Source: a bacterium HR29 (GTDB lineage: Bacteria; Chloroflexota; Dehalococcoidia; Tepidiformales; Tepidiformaceae). Taken from it: a stretch of DNA of 64,000 nt. A program made the translations under genes and the position numbers. The stretch spans positions 310,001 to 374,000 of the forward strand of contig BEIF01000002.1 of assembly GCA_002898215.1 (NCBI GenBank), given 5' to 3'. The notes under the pieces were generated by a model. It was not told the origin of the DNA. It was given only the letters and a program-made list of their open reading frames with translations, and made no database searches. Below, one piece after another: positions 1-8,001 of the stretch (its first letter is position 1; the number at the start of each line of letters is the position of its first letter).

Positions 1-172
1 AAGCGGTGCTCCCCTGCCAGTTCCAATACGCACCCCCTTCTGCTCGTGCTCGGGTTCCCTCGCAGCCCCGGCCCGCCTATCCTACCCCTCGGTCGAACGC
101 CGCAACAAGACGCCACCAATTCGATCCGAAGCTTTCACCGTTCGGCGCCTGCGTTCGGGCGACAATTTCGGT

Positions 173-691
173 GTGGACGGTAGCGTGGCGCAATTCACGG
201 TTGGCGACACGGTAAGCGTTTCGACCGAGGCCGGACCTCCGCTACGCGCCCGGGTGGTCGAGACAGGGCACGGCCGCCTCGTGCTCGAGTTCGAGGACGA
301 GGTCGTTACCGGGAGGCCGGCATCGAGGCGCCGCAGTCCGCGCTATCCTGCCGAGCTTCCGTGCGCGGTGGTGCTGCCCGAAGGCGGCACCCTCCCCGCG
401 CGCACCCTCGACCTCTCGGACTCTGGCGTTGCACTCCTGCTCACCCGAGCGCCGCGCACCGGTTGGTTCTGGGTGGAGTTCGGCCGCCAGCGTCCCCTGA
501 GGGTGCGGGTCGAGGTCGTGACGGTCGAGGATACCCTCCTCGGCTACGTCCACCACTGTCGCTTCCAGTTCGACACCATGGAGGCACGCCAGGCGATTGC
601 ATCGCTCGTGGCCGCCTGCCGCGACCGGTTCGCCGTCGGACAGCGTGCGGTGGCCCTACGGCGGCTCGGCCCCCTCCATCCCAACCCCTAG
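173..691 (+). CDS. PilZ domain protein
   Basis: This 172-residue protein probably binds cyclic di-GMP and acts as a cytoplasmic effector of motility, surface or exopolysaccharide functions. The two hallmarks of a PilZ domain are visible: an Arg-rich RxxxR element at residues 53-57 and the downstream D-x-S-x-x-G element at residues 80-85 (D80LSDSG). About 45 residues of beta-rich sequence precede the PilZ core, as in YcgR-like proteins. The start is a GTG without a convincing Shine-Dalgarno; a second in-frame GTG lies 12 bases downstream. No partner enzyme is adjacent. It converges with the next gene with a 17-base gap. Confidence 0.75.
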   Translation: MDGSVAQFTVGDTVSVSTEAGPPLRARVVETGHGRLVLEFEDEVVTGRPASRRRSPRYPAELPCAVVLPEGGTLPARTLDLSDSGVALLLTRAPRTGWFWVEFGRQRPLRVRVEVVTVEDTLLGYVHHCRFQFDTMEARQAIASLVAACRDRFAVGQRAVALRRLGPLHPNP

Positions 692-708
692 GCGGCCCGG
701 CTTCGAGA

Positions 709-1533
709 TCAGCGGCGCGGGGTGAGCACGGCCGCGGCCAGCCGTCGCCGCCCTGCTTCGCGCCACGCGTGCCAGGGCAGCCGCGATGCCCACCAGACGA
801 GCGCCCACGAACCGGCGACGACCACCCCTCCGAAGACCATGTCGAAGAAGAAGTGGTTGCCCGTCACGGTGACGGACCACCACATGGCCGCCGCGAGCGC
901 GACGGCCGCGCCGCGCAGCAGGCGGTTTCGCGTGGCCCGCCATATCGCCGCCGAGGCCAAGGCGATCCATCCGAAGTGGTAGCTGGGGACGGCGGCGAAG
1001 TCGTTCACGAATGGGCCCGGCTGGAAGTAGTGGACGCCGCTCGCAGCACCGTGCACCGTGTCCACGAAGCCGAAGTCGTACCCGTACAGCTCCAGCAGCC
1101 GCGGCGGGGCAGCGGGGAGGATCCAATACGCTGCCAGCCCGAAGAGCCCCGAGACGGCCATCACGTTGCGCACGAACCGGAAGCTCCGCAGGTCGCGGAA
1201 GAGAAGCCATACGCCCACCAGGCCCAACACCGGGAAGTGCAGCCAGGCGTAGATGAAGTTCGCGGCCTGCAACAGGAGCTCCCGGTCCAGCACCGCCGCC
1301 TGCCAGACCGGTTCGTAAAAGATGCCGAGGCGCTGCTCGAAGCGCACGATCTCGAGCGAGCGCCGGACAGCTTCGTCCACCGCCGGCGGGCGCATCCCCC
1401 GCAGCAGAAAGTAGATCCCTAAGAAGGCGAGCGTGAAGGCGAACTCCGCCCCCGCGACGGCGAGCCGTCGCCGCCGGTTCGGAACCCACCATTCGCGAAG
1501 CCGAATGCCGAGCTGCCCCCACGCCCCGGCCAT
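709..1533 (-). CDS. PAP2-superfamily membrane phosphatase/transferase (inositolphosphotransferase-like)
   Basis: A 274-residue integral membrane protein of the PAP2 superfamily, nearest to the Aur1/Ipt1-like branch. The C-terminal phosphatase-type signatures are S184-Y-H186 and H227 followed by D231, the usual His/His/Asp catalytic set. Several hydrophobic segments are evident (about 26-44, 88-112, 122-141, 186-200, 207-224, 232-249). It probably handles a lipid phosphate or prenyl phosphate head group in the membrane, but the substrate cannot be read from sequence. The ATG at 1533 is chosen because the upstream in-frame extension runs antisense through the next gene and has no coding character. 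It is transcribed divergently from the small Cys4 protein. Confidence 0.8.
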   Translation of the reverse strand: MAGAWGQLGIRLREWWVPNRRRRLAVAGAEFAFTLAFLGIYFLLRGMRPPAVDEAVRRSLEIVRFEQRLGIFYEPVWQAAVLDRELLLQAANFIYAWLHFPVLGLVGVWLLFRDLRSFRFVRNVMAVSGLFGLAAYWILPAAPPRLLELYGYDFGFVDTVHGAASGVHYFQPGPFVNDFAAVPSYHFGWIALASAAIWRATRNRLLRGAAVALAAAMWWSVTVTGNHFFFDMVFGGVVVAGSWALVWWASRLPWHAWREAGRRRLAAAVLTPRR

Positions 1534-1648
1534 CGGCACCGTTCGCACGCTGTTCACGGTCTGTTCAATTGTCGGCGGTACCCTCCTTCCGGGAAACCCC
1601 GGGCCGCCCCTATTTCGGCGTTGGTACCCAACCTGCCAACGGAGTAGG

Positions 1649-1906
1649 ATGGAGCCGATGGGTGACACCGAACTCCGCGCAACACCGCTGCCGGTGAACA
1701 TGGAGCTCACGAAGCTGTTCCGCTGCGCGCGCTGTGGCATCTCGTATTCGCCGAGTAAGTCCACGAGCTCGCTCCGGCTCACGTACTGCAGCTTCTTCTG
1801 CGAGCTCGGCGACCTCGGCTTCTCCATGTCCGGTCTGGAGCACATGCAGCTCCGTCCGCGGCAGGACAGCGTGGAGCCGCCGAGCCCGGTCGGCGCCCGC
1901 GATTGA
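1649..1906 (+). CDS. Small Cys4 zinc-finger-like protein, function unknown
   Basis: An 85-residue protein with Cys26-x2-Cys29 and Cys47-x3-Cys51, a spacing that suits one zinc-binding knuckle. The stretch between the Cys pairs is Ser/Thr-rich and the C-terminal tail is Pro-rich and probably disordered. A GGAG about 5 bases before the ATG supports the start; a second in-frame ATG follows at codon 4. I do not recognise a named family. It is divergent from the PAP2 gene and followed by a decayed region. Expression as a stand-alone unit is likely. Confidence 0.6.
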   Translation: MEPMGDTELRATPLPVNMELTKLFRCARCGISYSPSKSTSSLRLTYCSFFCELGDLGFSMSGLEHMQLRPRQDSVEPPSPVGARD

Positions 1907-1910
1907 GGCT

Positions 1911-2296
1911 CACGCCGTCTCCCTGTCGCGTTCTTCCTCGAACACCCGCTCCGCGAAGGACAACAGCACCGGGCTGAGCGGCGATGCTGGCTGTGCTCAG
2001 ACCCGTCGCGGGAGGCCCACCGCCCGGCCCAGCAGCACGTCCGCCCGCGGGGTCGCCCGGTCGAGCCGAACCATGTCGGCGACCTCGGGATACGGCAGCT
2101 TCACTGCGACCTCGCGGCGGTCGCGAAGCCGCGCGGGGCGCCCCTGCGCCAGGGACGCCACCGGGGTGGGCTCGGCCTCGAAAGGGACGAAGAACGACTC
2201 CAGGCTCGCGCCGAGCTCCTCTTCGGTCGCCCCCCGGATGACTGCGAGCGGCCGGGGCGGCACGAGATGCTGCTACTGCGAAAGCCAGCCGACGTA
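1911..2296 (-). pseudogene. Decayed coding remnant with internal stops
   Basis: On the minus strand one frame reads as protein-like sequence across this interval but is broken by a TAG near 2276 and a TGA near 1999. Between the stops it holds about 87 residues with acidic, hydrophobic and Pro composition typical of real protein (beginning VPPRPLAVIRGATEEELGAS, ending GRAVGLPRRV). After the second stop the same frame continues for about 28 residues, ending in FAERVFEEERDRETA. Antisense shadows in this genome are Arg/Ser-rich and do not look like this. I cannot name the family. The degraded gene may extend further upstream in other frames. Confidence 0.4.
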
Positions 2297-2663
2297 GGGA
2301 CATCGGCGCGAGGTCGCTCCGCGTCCCGATGAACTGCCTGCTCTTCACCTACAGGCGCTCGAGGGGCACCGCGGTCTCGTGGAGCTTGCCCGCAGCCCAT
2401 TCGTGTGGGGCTTCCCGTGCTGCGGGCTCGTCTGGCTTGAGGCGCCGCGGGCGTCGCCGGGTGGCCTTGTACCCGATGTCGATGCGTGCTGCCGTGCCTA
2501 CCACCCGCGATGGCCGGCGCAGGCGCCTGAGCCCCTCGACCCTCGCTCCGACCCCCTTCGGGGGTCCCAATGGCGGGCGAAGACCCTCGTCATCGTCTCA
2601 TCCTGGATGACCCTCCCCGGGAGCCGCCGTACCATACGAGGCGTACCGGTAGGGAGAGGTTCG
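2297..2663. other. No recognisable gene; possible upstream part of the decayed gene
   Basis: No frame here has convincing coding character. Minus-strand fragments near 2300-2350 could be the frameshifted start of the remnant below 2296. The last 15 bases hold the Shine-Dalgarno (AGGGAGAGG at 2651-2659) of the following gene. Confidence 0.4.
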
Positions 2664-3695
2664 GTGGAGACGTACAACATCACCGTCGTCGGTGCGACCG
2701 GGCTCGTTGGCCGCGAATTCCTGAAGGTCCTGGACGAGCGCCGCATCCCCGTGGGGCGGCTTCGGCTGTTGGCCTCGAAGCGCTCGGCGGGCACCGTGAT
2801 CACCTTCCGTGGGCAAGCCATCACCGTCGAAGAGACGACCGAGGAGTCCTTCGGGCCGGACGACCACATCGTCTTCCTCTCCGCCTCTGGCGAGGCGTCA
2901 CGGCGCTTCGCGCCCATTGCCCGTGCGGCGGGCTGCTTCGTGATCGACGATTCCAGCGCGTTCCGCATGGACCCCTCGGTGCCGCTTGTCATCCCCGAGG
3001 TGAACGCCGACGACCTGGAATGGCATGAGGGCATCGTCAGCCAGCCGAACTGCACCACCACGCCCATGGTGATGGCCCTGGCGCCCATCCACCGCGTGAA
3101 CCCGCTGAAGCGGATCGTCGTCGCCACCTACCAGGCGGTGGCCGGCGCGGGTGCCGCGGCGGTCGAAGGGCTGAAGAGCGAAACGAGGGCTGCCCTCGAA
3201 GGCCGCCGGGAGCCGTCTGGCACGCAGAAGCGGGAGATCGCCTTCAACGCCGTCCCCCAGATCGACGCCTTCGCCGAGGACGGCTACACGAAGGAAGAGC
3301 TGAAGATGGCGAATGAGACGCGGAAGATCCTCCACGCGCCGGACATCGCCATCAGCGCGACCTGCGTCCGCGTTCCCACCTTGTTTGGGCACGCCATGGC
3401 TGTGTGGGCGGAGTTCGAGCGTCCCATTTCCCTCGACGAGGCGCGAGCCCTCATCGCCTCGGCGCCGGGGGTCACCCTCGTCGACGACCCGGCCGCCGAG
3501 CGGTATCCGACGCCCCACGATGCCACCGGCAACGACCTCGTCCTCGTCGGCCGTCTCCGCGCCGACACGGCTCATCCGGGCGGGATCGCCTTCTGGACGG
3601 TAACCGATAGCATCCGGAAGGGCGCGGCCACAAATGTGGTGCAGATCATCGAGGAGGCGGATCGTCGCGACCTTATCCGTCGAGCGGCCCGCTGA
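2664..3695 (+). CDS. asd: Aspartate-semialdehyde dehydrogenase
   Basis: Catalyses NADPH-dependent reduction of aspartyl phosphate to aspartate semialdehyde, the branch-point step to lysine/diaminopimelate, threonine and methionine. The 343-residue product has the N-terminal dinucleotide-binding motif GATGLVG (residues 10-16), and the active-site cysteine is Cys130 in SQPNCTTTPM. The later CVRVPTLFGHA segment carries the substrate-binding Arg and general-base His typical of the family. Length matches bacterial Asd. The GTG at 2664 is preceded 4 bases away by a strong AGGGAGAGG; upstream in-frame sequence lacks coding character. It stands alone, 57 bases ahead of an unrelated hydrolase. Confidence 0.95.
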   Translation: METYNITVVGATGLVGREFLKVLDERRIPVGRLRLLASKRSAGTVITFRGQAITVEETTEESFGPDDHIVFLSASGEASRRFAPIARAAGCFVIDDSSAFRMDPSVPLVIPEVNADDLEWHEGIVSQPNCTTTPMVMALAPIHRVNPLKRIVVATYQAVAGAGAAAVEGLKSETRAALEGRREPSGTQKREIAFNAVPQIDAFAEDGYTKEELKMANETRKILHAPDIAISATCVRVPTLFGHAMAVWAEFERPISLDEARALIASAPGVTLVDDPAAERYPTPHDATGNDLVLVGRLRADTAHPGGIAFWTVTDSIRKGAATNVVQIIEEADRRDLIRRAAR

Positions 3696-3752
3696 CCGTA
3701 GCCCGCGCCCCCGCTAGCATGCAGCCGACCGCACCTTCGTTCGGAGGTTCGC

Positions 3753-4568
3753 ATGCCCACGGTCCCGGTTCGCGACCTGATGATGTACTACGAGGAAGCC
3801 GGCTCCGGCGACCCGCTCCTCCTCATCATGGGCCTGGGCGGCGACCTCCAGGCGTGGGCCAACCAGGTCCCGGCCCTGGCGCAGCACTTCCGAGTCATCA
3901 CCTTCGACAACCGCGGCGCGGGCCGCACCAGCGCGCCTGACCGTCCCTACTCGATCGAACAGATGGCAGCCGACACCGTTGCCCTCCTCGATCGGTTGGG
4001 GGTCGACCGCGCCCACGTCCTCGGCTTCAGCATGGGCGGCTACATCGCCCAAGAACTCGCCCTCCATTACCCGAAGCGCGTCGGGAAGCTCATCCTGCTC
4101 GCGACGGCGCCGGACATCGACGGCTTCGGGCGCAACCTCCTCCGCAACTTCATCGATATCCGCCGTTCGAACCTGAGCCGGGAGCAATTCGCCCGCTTCA
4201 TGGCCACCTGGCTGTACAGCCCCGAGCTGCTCGACGACGAGCGGCGGCTCGAGCGCGCCATCGCCACCGTGCTGGCGAACCCGTACCCGCAGAGGGACCA
4301 CGCCTTCATCCGCCAAGCGGAGGCGATCCTGAATTGGCGTCCCGCCGGGCGGCAACGGGAGATCCAGCACGAAACGCTCGTCGTTTGCGGGAAGGACGAC
4401 ATCCTCGTCCCGCCGCGGAACAGCCGGCGCCTGGCCGAACTCCTTCCGAAGGCGAGGCTCGTGGAGCTCCCCGGCGCCCACGTGGGCTGCATGGAGTACC
4501 CCGAGCTCTATAACCCGGCCTTCCTCGAGTTCCTCGGGGTCGCTGCCGCCGCTCCGGCTGCCTCCTGA
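3753..4568 (+). CDS. Alpha/beta-fold hydrolase
   Basis: A 271-residue single-domain alpha/beta hydrolase without signal peptide. The nucleophile elbow is GFSMGG with Ser93; the acid is in GKDD near residue 210 and the His in PGAHVG near 240. An oxyanion-hole segment, IMGLGGD (25-31), lies in the usual place. The closest visible type is the 3-oxoadipate-enol-lactonase/BioH-like esterase group, but the substrate is not identifiable. The C-terminal Ala/Pro tail overlaps the 3' end of the convergent adenine methylase gene by 61 bases. Confidence 0.85.
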   Translation: MPTVPVRDLMMYYEEAGSGDPLLLIMGLGGDLQAWANQVPALAQHFRVITFDNRGAGRTSAPDRPYSIEQMAADTVALLDRLGVDRAHVLGFSMGGYIAQELALHYPKRVGKLILLATAPDIDGFGRNLLRNFIDIRRSNLSREQFARFMATWLYSPELLDDERRLERAIATVLANPYPQRDHAFIRQAEAILNWRPAGRQREIQHETLVVCGKDDILVPPRNSRRLAELLPKARLVELPGAHVGCMEYPELYNPAFLEFLGVAAAAPAAS

Positions 4569-5434
4569 ACGTCCCGAAGGGTGGAGGCCACCTCCGGGCG
4601 GTGGAAGTTCGTCACCAGCAGCTCGGGGATGGGCGACCGCCCGTTCCCTTTCGAGTTGATGGCTCTCGGCATCGGAACGGTCTGCAGGTCGTAACCCTTG
4701 GCTTCGTACAGCCTCAGGATGCTGGGGTGAGCTGAATTCGAAAGCGCCGCCGCCACGCCTCGGGCACTCAGGCGCTCGAAGCAGGCTGCCAGCCTCGCCT
4801 GTTCCTCGGGCCCGAAGCCATCGCTGGTGTACTTGGTGAAGTGCGCGGTGGCGCTCAACGGGTGGTACGGCGGGTCGAGGTAGACGAAGTCGCCCGGCTG
4901 GGCGCGCTCGCAGGCGCTTTCGAAGTCCTCGGCCGTGAGTTGTGCTGTTCGGAGCGCCCGGGAGCACTCCCGCAGCCGCTCGGCGTCGAGGATTCGCGGG
5001 TTGGCGTACCGGCCGTAGGGGACGTTGAACCGGCCTGCGCCGTTGACTCGGAACAGCCCGTTGTAGCAGGTGCGGTTCAGGAAGATGAGCCAGGCTGCCG
5101 CGGCAACGTCGCTCGCGGGCCGGTGGTCACGGACGGCGTAGTAGAGCGCTCGCCGCTCCTCGGGGGTGGCGCGGTCGAACGCCGCCGCGAGCGGCTCGAG
5201 CGCGGCGATCACCTCCTCCACCGCGTCGCGCACGGCGCGGAAGGCATCGATGAGGAGCCGGTTGCTGTCGGAGAGGAAGGCCGAGCCCAGCAGCCCGCGT
5301 TCTTCGAAGGCGAAGAACACCGCCCCACCGCCAAGGAACGGTTCGTGGTAGCGGAGAAACGGCGGTGCCATCGCCGCGAGCTTCGGCGCCAGCTTCCCCT
5401 TGCCGCCCGCCCACTTCAGGAATGGCTGCGCCAT
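4508..5434 (-). CDS. dam: D12-class DNA N6-adenine methyltransferase (Dam-like)
   Basis: Transfers a methyl group from S-adenosylmethionine to adenine N6 in DNA. The 308-residue protein has the N-terminal FLKWAGGKGKL segment, AdoMet motif I E31PFLGGGA and catalytic DPPY at 187-190, in the order motif X, I, IV typical of the alpha group (D12 class). No restriction endonuclease or specificity subunit is adjacent, so it is an orphan methylase; its target site is unknown. It starts 4 bases after the stop of the LutB-like gene on the same strand, suggesting cotranscription with the lut genes, and its 3' end overlaps the convergent hydrolase by 61 bases. Confidence 0.9.
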   Translation of the reverse strand: MAQPFLKWAGGKGKLAPKLAAMAPPFLRYHEPFLGGGAVFFAFEERGLLGSAFLSDSNRLLIDAFRAVRDAVEEVIAALEPLAAAFDRATPEERRALYYAVRDHRPASDVAAAAWLIFLNRTCYNGLFRVNGAGRFNVPYGRYANPRILDAERLRECSRALRTAQLTAEDFESACERAQPGDFVYLDPPYHPLSATAHFTKYTSDGFGPEEQARLAACFERLSARGVAAALSNSAHPSILRLYEAKGYDLQTVPMPRAINSKGNGRSPIPELLVTNFHRPEVASTLRDVQEAAGAAAATPRNSRKAGL

Positions 5435-5438
5435 ACGT

Positions 5439-7175
5439 TCATCCAGCCCCGCGGAGGACGATGGTCAGCCGCTCGCTTCCGTGGATGCCCCGGACGATCT
5501 GCTTCTCGATGTCCGCCGTGCGGCTCGCACCCGTGAGGATGAGCGCCTCGCCATCTCCGAGGAATGGCTCCAGGTCGGCAGGGTAGGGCACGACCCGGTC
5601 GGCATCGACCAGCACGACCACCCGGTCGGCTCTCAGCAGGCCCCGTCGGTCGGCTGCCTCGGCGGTGAGGAGGACGCTGCCGGTCGCCGCGACCGCGGCT
5701 GCGGCCTCCACCGTGCGGTCGCCCGGCTCCGGCGTGTAGGCATCGGTCACCTCGGCGCCGAGGGTGGCTGCCCGTTCGCGGAAGGTGACCAACAACGGCT
5801 CGGGGCGCCGGAGCGGAGGGGGAGGCGGTGGCGGCTCGCCGGCCGGGCCGGCGGGCGCCAGGCTCGCGGGCGTGTGAATGGGACCGAGCGGCGGGAGCGT
5901 GCGCGGGTCGCCTGGCCGCGGCCGCCGGAGGAGCCGGGCGGCCCGCCAGAGCCAGCGGCCCGCGGCGATGGCAGTTCGGCCGCGGCCGCGCCCGAAGGCC
6001 GCCGCCCAGGCGCGCCACGCCAGCCGTTCGACGGCTGGCGTGTGCTCCGCCTGGGCGGCGTCTGCCCGCAGCTCCAGCAGCATGCGGTGGAGTGGGATCC
6101 CGACCGGGCACACTTCCGTGCAGCGGCCGCAAAGGGACGACGCGAACGGAAGGTCTGCGTAGCGACCGTCGCGCCAGAGGAGCGGCGACAGGACGGCCCC
6201 TACCGGCCCCATGTACACGGAGCCGTAGGAGAGTCCGCCTGCCACCCGGTACACGGGGCAGGCGTTCATGCAGGCCCCGCAGCGGATGCAGCGCAGCAGG
6301 TCGCGGTAGCGCGGGTCCGCAGCGATGGCGGAACGGCCGTTGTCGACGAACACGACGTGCCGTTGTTGCCCGGGCAGCGGGTCGGCCACGAAGTGTGTGA
6401 AGGCGGTCAGCGGCTGCGCCGTCGCGCTTGGCGCGAGGACCTGGAGGACCGCCAGGGCGGCTGCCTCGTCGGGGACGACCTTCTCCAAGCCCGTCACGAC
6501 GATGTGGAGCTGCGGATGGCTCACGCCGAGGGCGACGTTCCCCTCGTTCTCCACGATCACCACTCGGCCGGAAGAGGCGATGACGGCGTTGGCGCCGGTG
6601 ATCGCGGCGTCGCACTCCTCGAAGAACCGTGCGACCGTGTCCCGGACGAGGCGCGAGAGTCGTTGGGGGTCGTCATCGGTGGCGTCGTGGCCCGCGCGCG
6701 CCAGCAGCTCGCGGATGCGGGTCCTGTTCAGGTGGAGCGCCGGCGCTGTGATGTGGCTTGGGCCGCGTCCCTCGAGGTCGACGATGTACTCCCCGATGTC
6801 CGTTTCCAGCACATCGATGCCGCGTTGGCGCAAGGCCCGCGTGAGTCCGATCTCCTCCGCGACCATCGACTTCGATTTCGCCACCCGCCGCGCCCGCCGG
6901 AGGAGGTGCTGCACGATGCCGACGGCCTCGGATGCCGTGGCCGCGCGGTGATAGTGGATGCCGCGGCGTTCGAACGCCTCCCGGAGGCGCGCGTGCAGCC
7001 CTTCCAGGTCGGCCACGGACGCGGCCCGGGCACGGGCCGCCGCCTCGCGCGCGTCGGGGGGCATGCCCGCCAGTGCCTCGGCCGAATCCTCGACCAGCTT
7101 CCGCAGGATGGGCGCCAGCACGGCCTCCGGCTGCGCCGTTTCGATCTCCGACTTGGCCCGTTCGCGGTAGCTCAT
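5439..7175 (-). CDS. lutB: LutB-like iron-sulfur protein with a C-terminal LUD segment
   Basis: Probable electron-transfer subunit of the LutABC-type L-lactate oxidation complex in the cytoplasm. The 578-residue protein has an N-terminal LUD domain (about 50-280, including SKSMVAEEIG and the S201SGRVV region), then two 4Fe-4S clusters at C296IRCGACMNAC and C349GRCTEVC. A Pro-rich linker follows (about 440-470), and then a C-terminal region (480-578) that resembles the tail of a LutC/LUD domain with ILTGASRTADIE. The ATG overlaps the lutA stop (tcATGA), so translation is coupled. No separate lutC is seen nearby; the C-terminal segment may replace it. Confidence 0.85.
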   Translation of the reverse strand: MSYRERAKSEIETAQPEAVLAPILRKLVEDSAEALAGMPPDAREAAARARAASVADLEGLHARLREAFERRGIHYHRAATASEAVGIVQHLLRRARRVAKSKSMVAEEIGLTRALRQRGIDVLETDIGEYIVDLEGRGPSHITAPALHLNRTRIRELLARAGHDATDDDPQRLSRLVRDTVARFFEECDAAITGANAVIASSGRVVIVENEGNVALGVSHPQLHIVVTGLEKVVPDEAAALAVLQVLAPSATAQPLTAFTHFVADPLPGQQRHVVFVDNGRSAIAADPRYRDLLRCIRCGACMNACPVYRVAGGLSYGSVYMGPVGAVLSPLLWRDGRYADLPFASSLCGRCTEVCPVGIPLHRMLLELRADAAQAEHTPAVERLAWRAWAAAFGRGRGRTAIAAGRWLWRAARLLRRPRPGDPRTLPPLGPIHTPASLAPAGPAGEPPPPPPPLRRPEPLLVTFRERAATLGAEVTDAYTPEPGDRTVEAAAAVAATGSVLLTAEAADRRGLLRADRVVVLVDADRVVPYPADLEPFLGDGEALILTGASRTADIEKQIVRGIHGSERLTIVLRGAG

Positions 7176-7885
7176 GAGAGCGACCTCGCCAAGAGCTCGG
7201 CGACCGTCCACCCTTCGAGCTCCATCCCCAGTCCGCGAGCGGCGGACTCGACGTGGAGGAGGCAGGAGAGGTCGGTGGACACGAGGACGCGTGCGCCCGA
7301 GGCGGCGGCGTCCGCAGCCTTGGCGGAGGCCAGAGCGGCTGCGACTTCCGGGAGCTTGACGCAGAAGGTTCCTCCGAACCCGCAGCATTCGGCCTCGTAC
7401 CGGAGCCGCCGAACTTCGAGCCCCTCGACCCGTGCGAGCAACCCCAGCACGGTCTCCGTGAGGCCGAGCTCCCGTCTGGCGTGGCAGCTGTCGTGGTAGG
7501 CGACCACGCCGCGCAGCCGGAAGGAGAGCCGTTCGGCGTTGGGGTGCGCCGCGACGTAGGCGGTGAACTCTCGCACCCGGCTGGCACGCTCTCCGGCCAC
7601 CGGTGAGTTGGGGAACAGGGTCCGCCATTCGTGCGCGGCCATGGCTGCACAGGACCCCGAAGGGATCACGACGGCATCGAATCCGCGCACCGAGCGTACC
7701 GCTTCGGCGGCCACCTGACAGGCTTCGCGCCGTGCTCCGGCATTGAAAGCAGGCTGTCCGCAGCAGAGGCCTGCCAGCGTGGTCACTTCGTCGCCGAGCC
7801 GCTCGAGAACGGTACGGGCGGCGGCCGCGTCGGCCGGGCGGGCCAAGCTGACGTAGCAGGGCACGAAGAGGGCAACCCTCGCCAT
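7172..7885 (-). CDS. lutA: LutA-like (Fe-S)-binding CCG-domain protein
   Basis: A 237-residue protein of the LutA/GlpC/HdrB-type cysteine-rich domain family, which binds an unusual Fe-S cluster and passes electrons from lactate or glycolate oxidation. Both CCG motifs are present: C41CGQPAFN and C167CGFGGTF, each with the expected upstream cysteines (C10 region, C80, C134). It is the first gene of an apparent lutA-lutB-dam unit, with lutB starting inside its stop codon. The gene is divergent from an MFS exporter with a 116-base intergenic region. Confidence 0.88.
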   Translation of the reverse strand: MARVALFVPCYVSLARPADAAAARTVLERLGDEVTTLAGLCCGQPAFNAGARREACQVAAEAVRSVRGFDAVVIPSGSCAAMAAHEWRTLFPNSPVAGERASRVREFTAYVAAHPNAERLSFRLRGVVAYHDSCHARRELGLTETVLGLLARVEGLEVRRLRYEAECCGFGGTFCVKLPEVAAALASAKAADAAASGARVLVSTDLSCLLHVESAARGLGMELEGWTVAELLARSLS

Positions 7886-8001
7886 GCCCGCACGCTACGA
7901 TTCGGCCTCGCCAGCCGCAAGCAGGAACGGAGTGCCCTTCGCGCCGGACGGAAGATTTCTGCTAGCCTAACAGCACGCCCTTGACGTGAAGGTGAGGTTC
8001 T

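Noticed and set aside
1-172. Coding region at the window start
   Set aside because: The only open frame is short, rich in Arg/Pro/Ser, and without a ribosome site or recognisable motif.
5400-7499. A 699-codon plus-strand open frame opposite the LutB-like gene
   Set aside because: Antisense shadow of the Fe-S protein; no conserved motif and the opposite strand has clear 4Fe-4S and LUD signatures.
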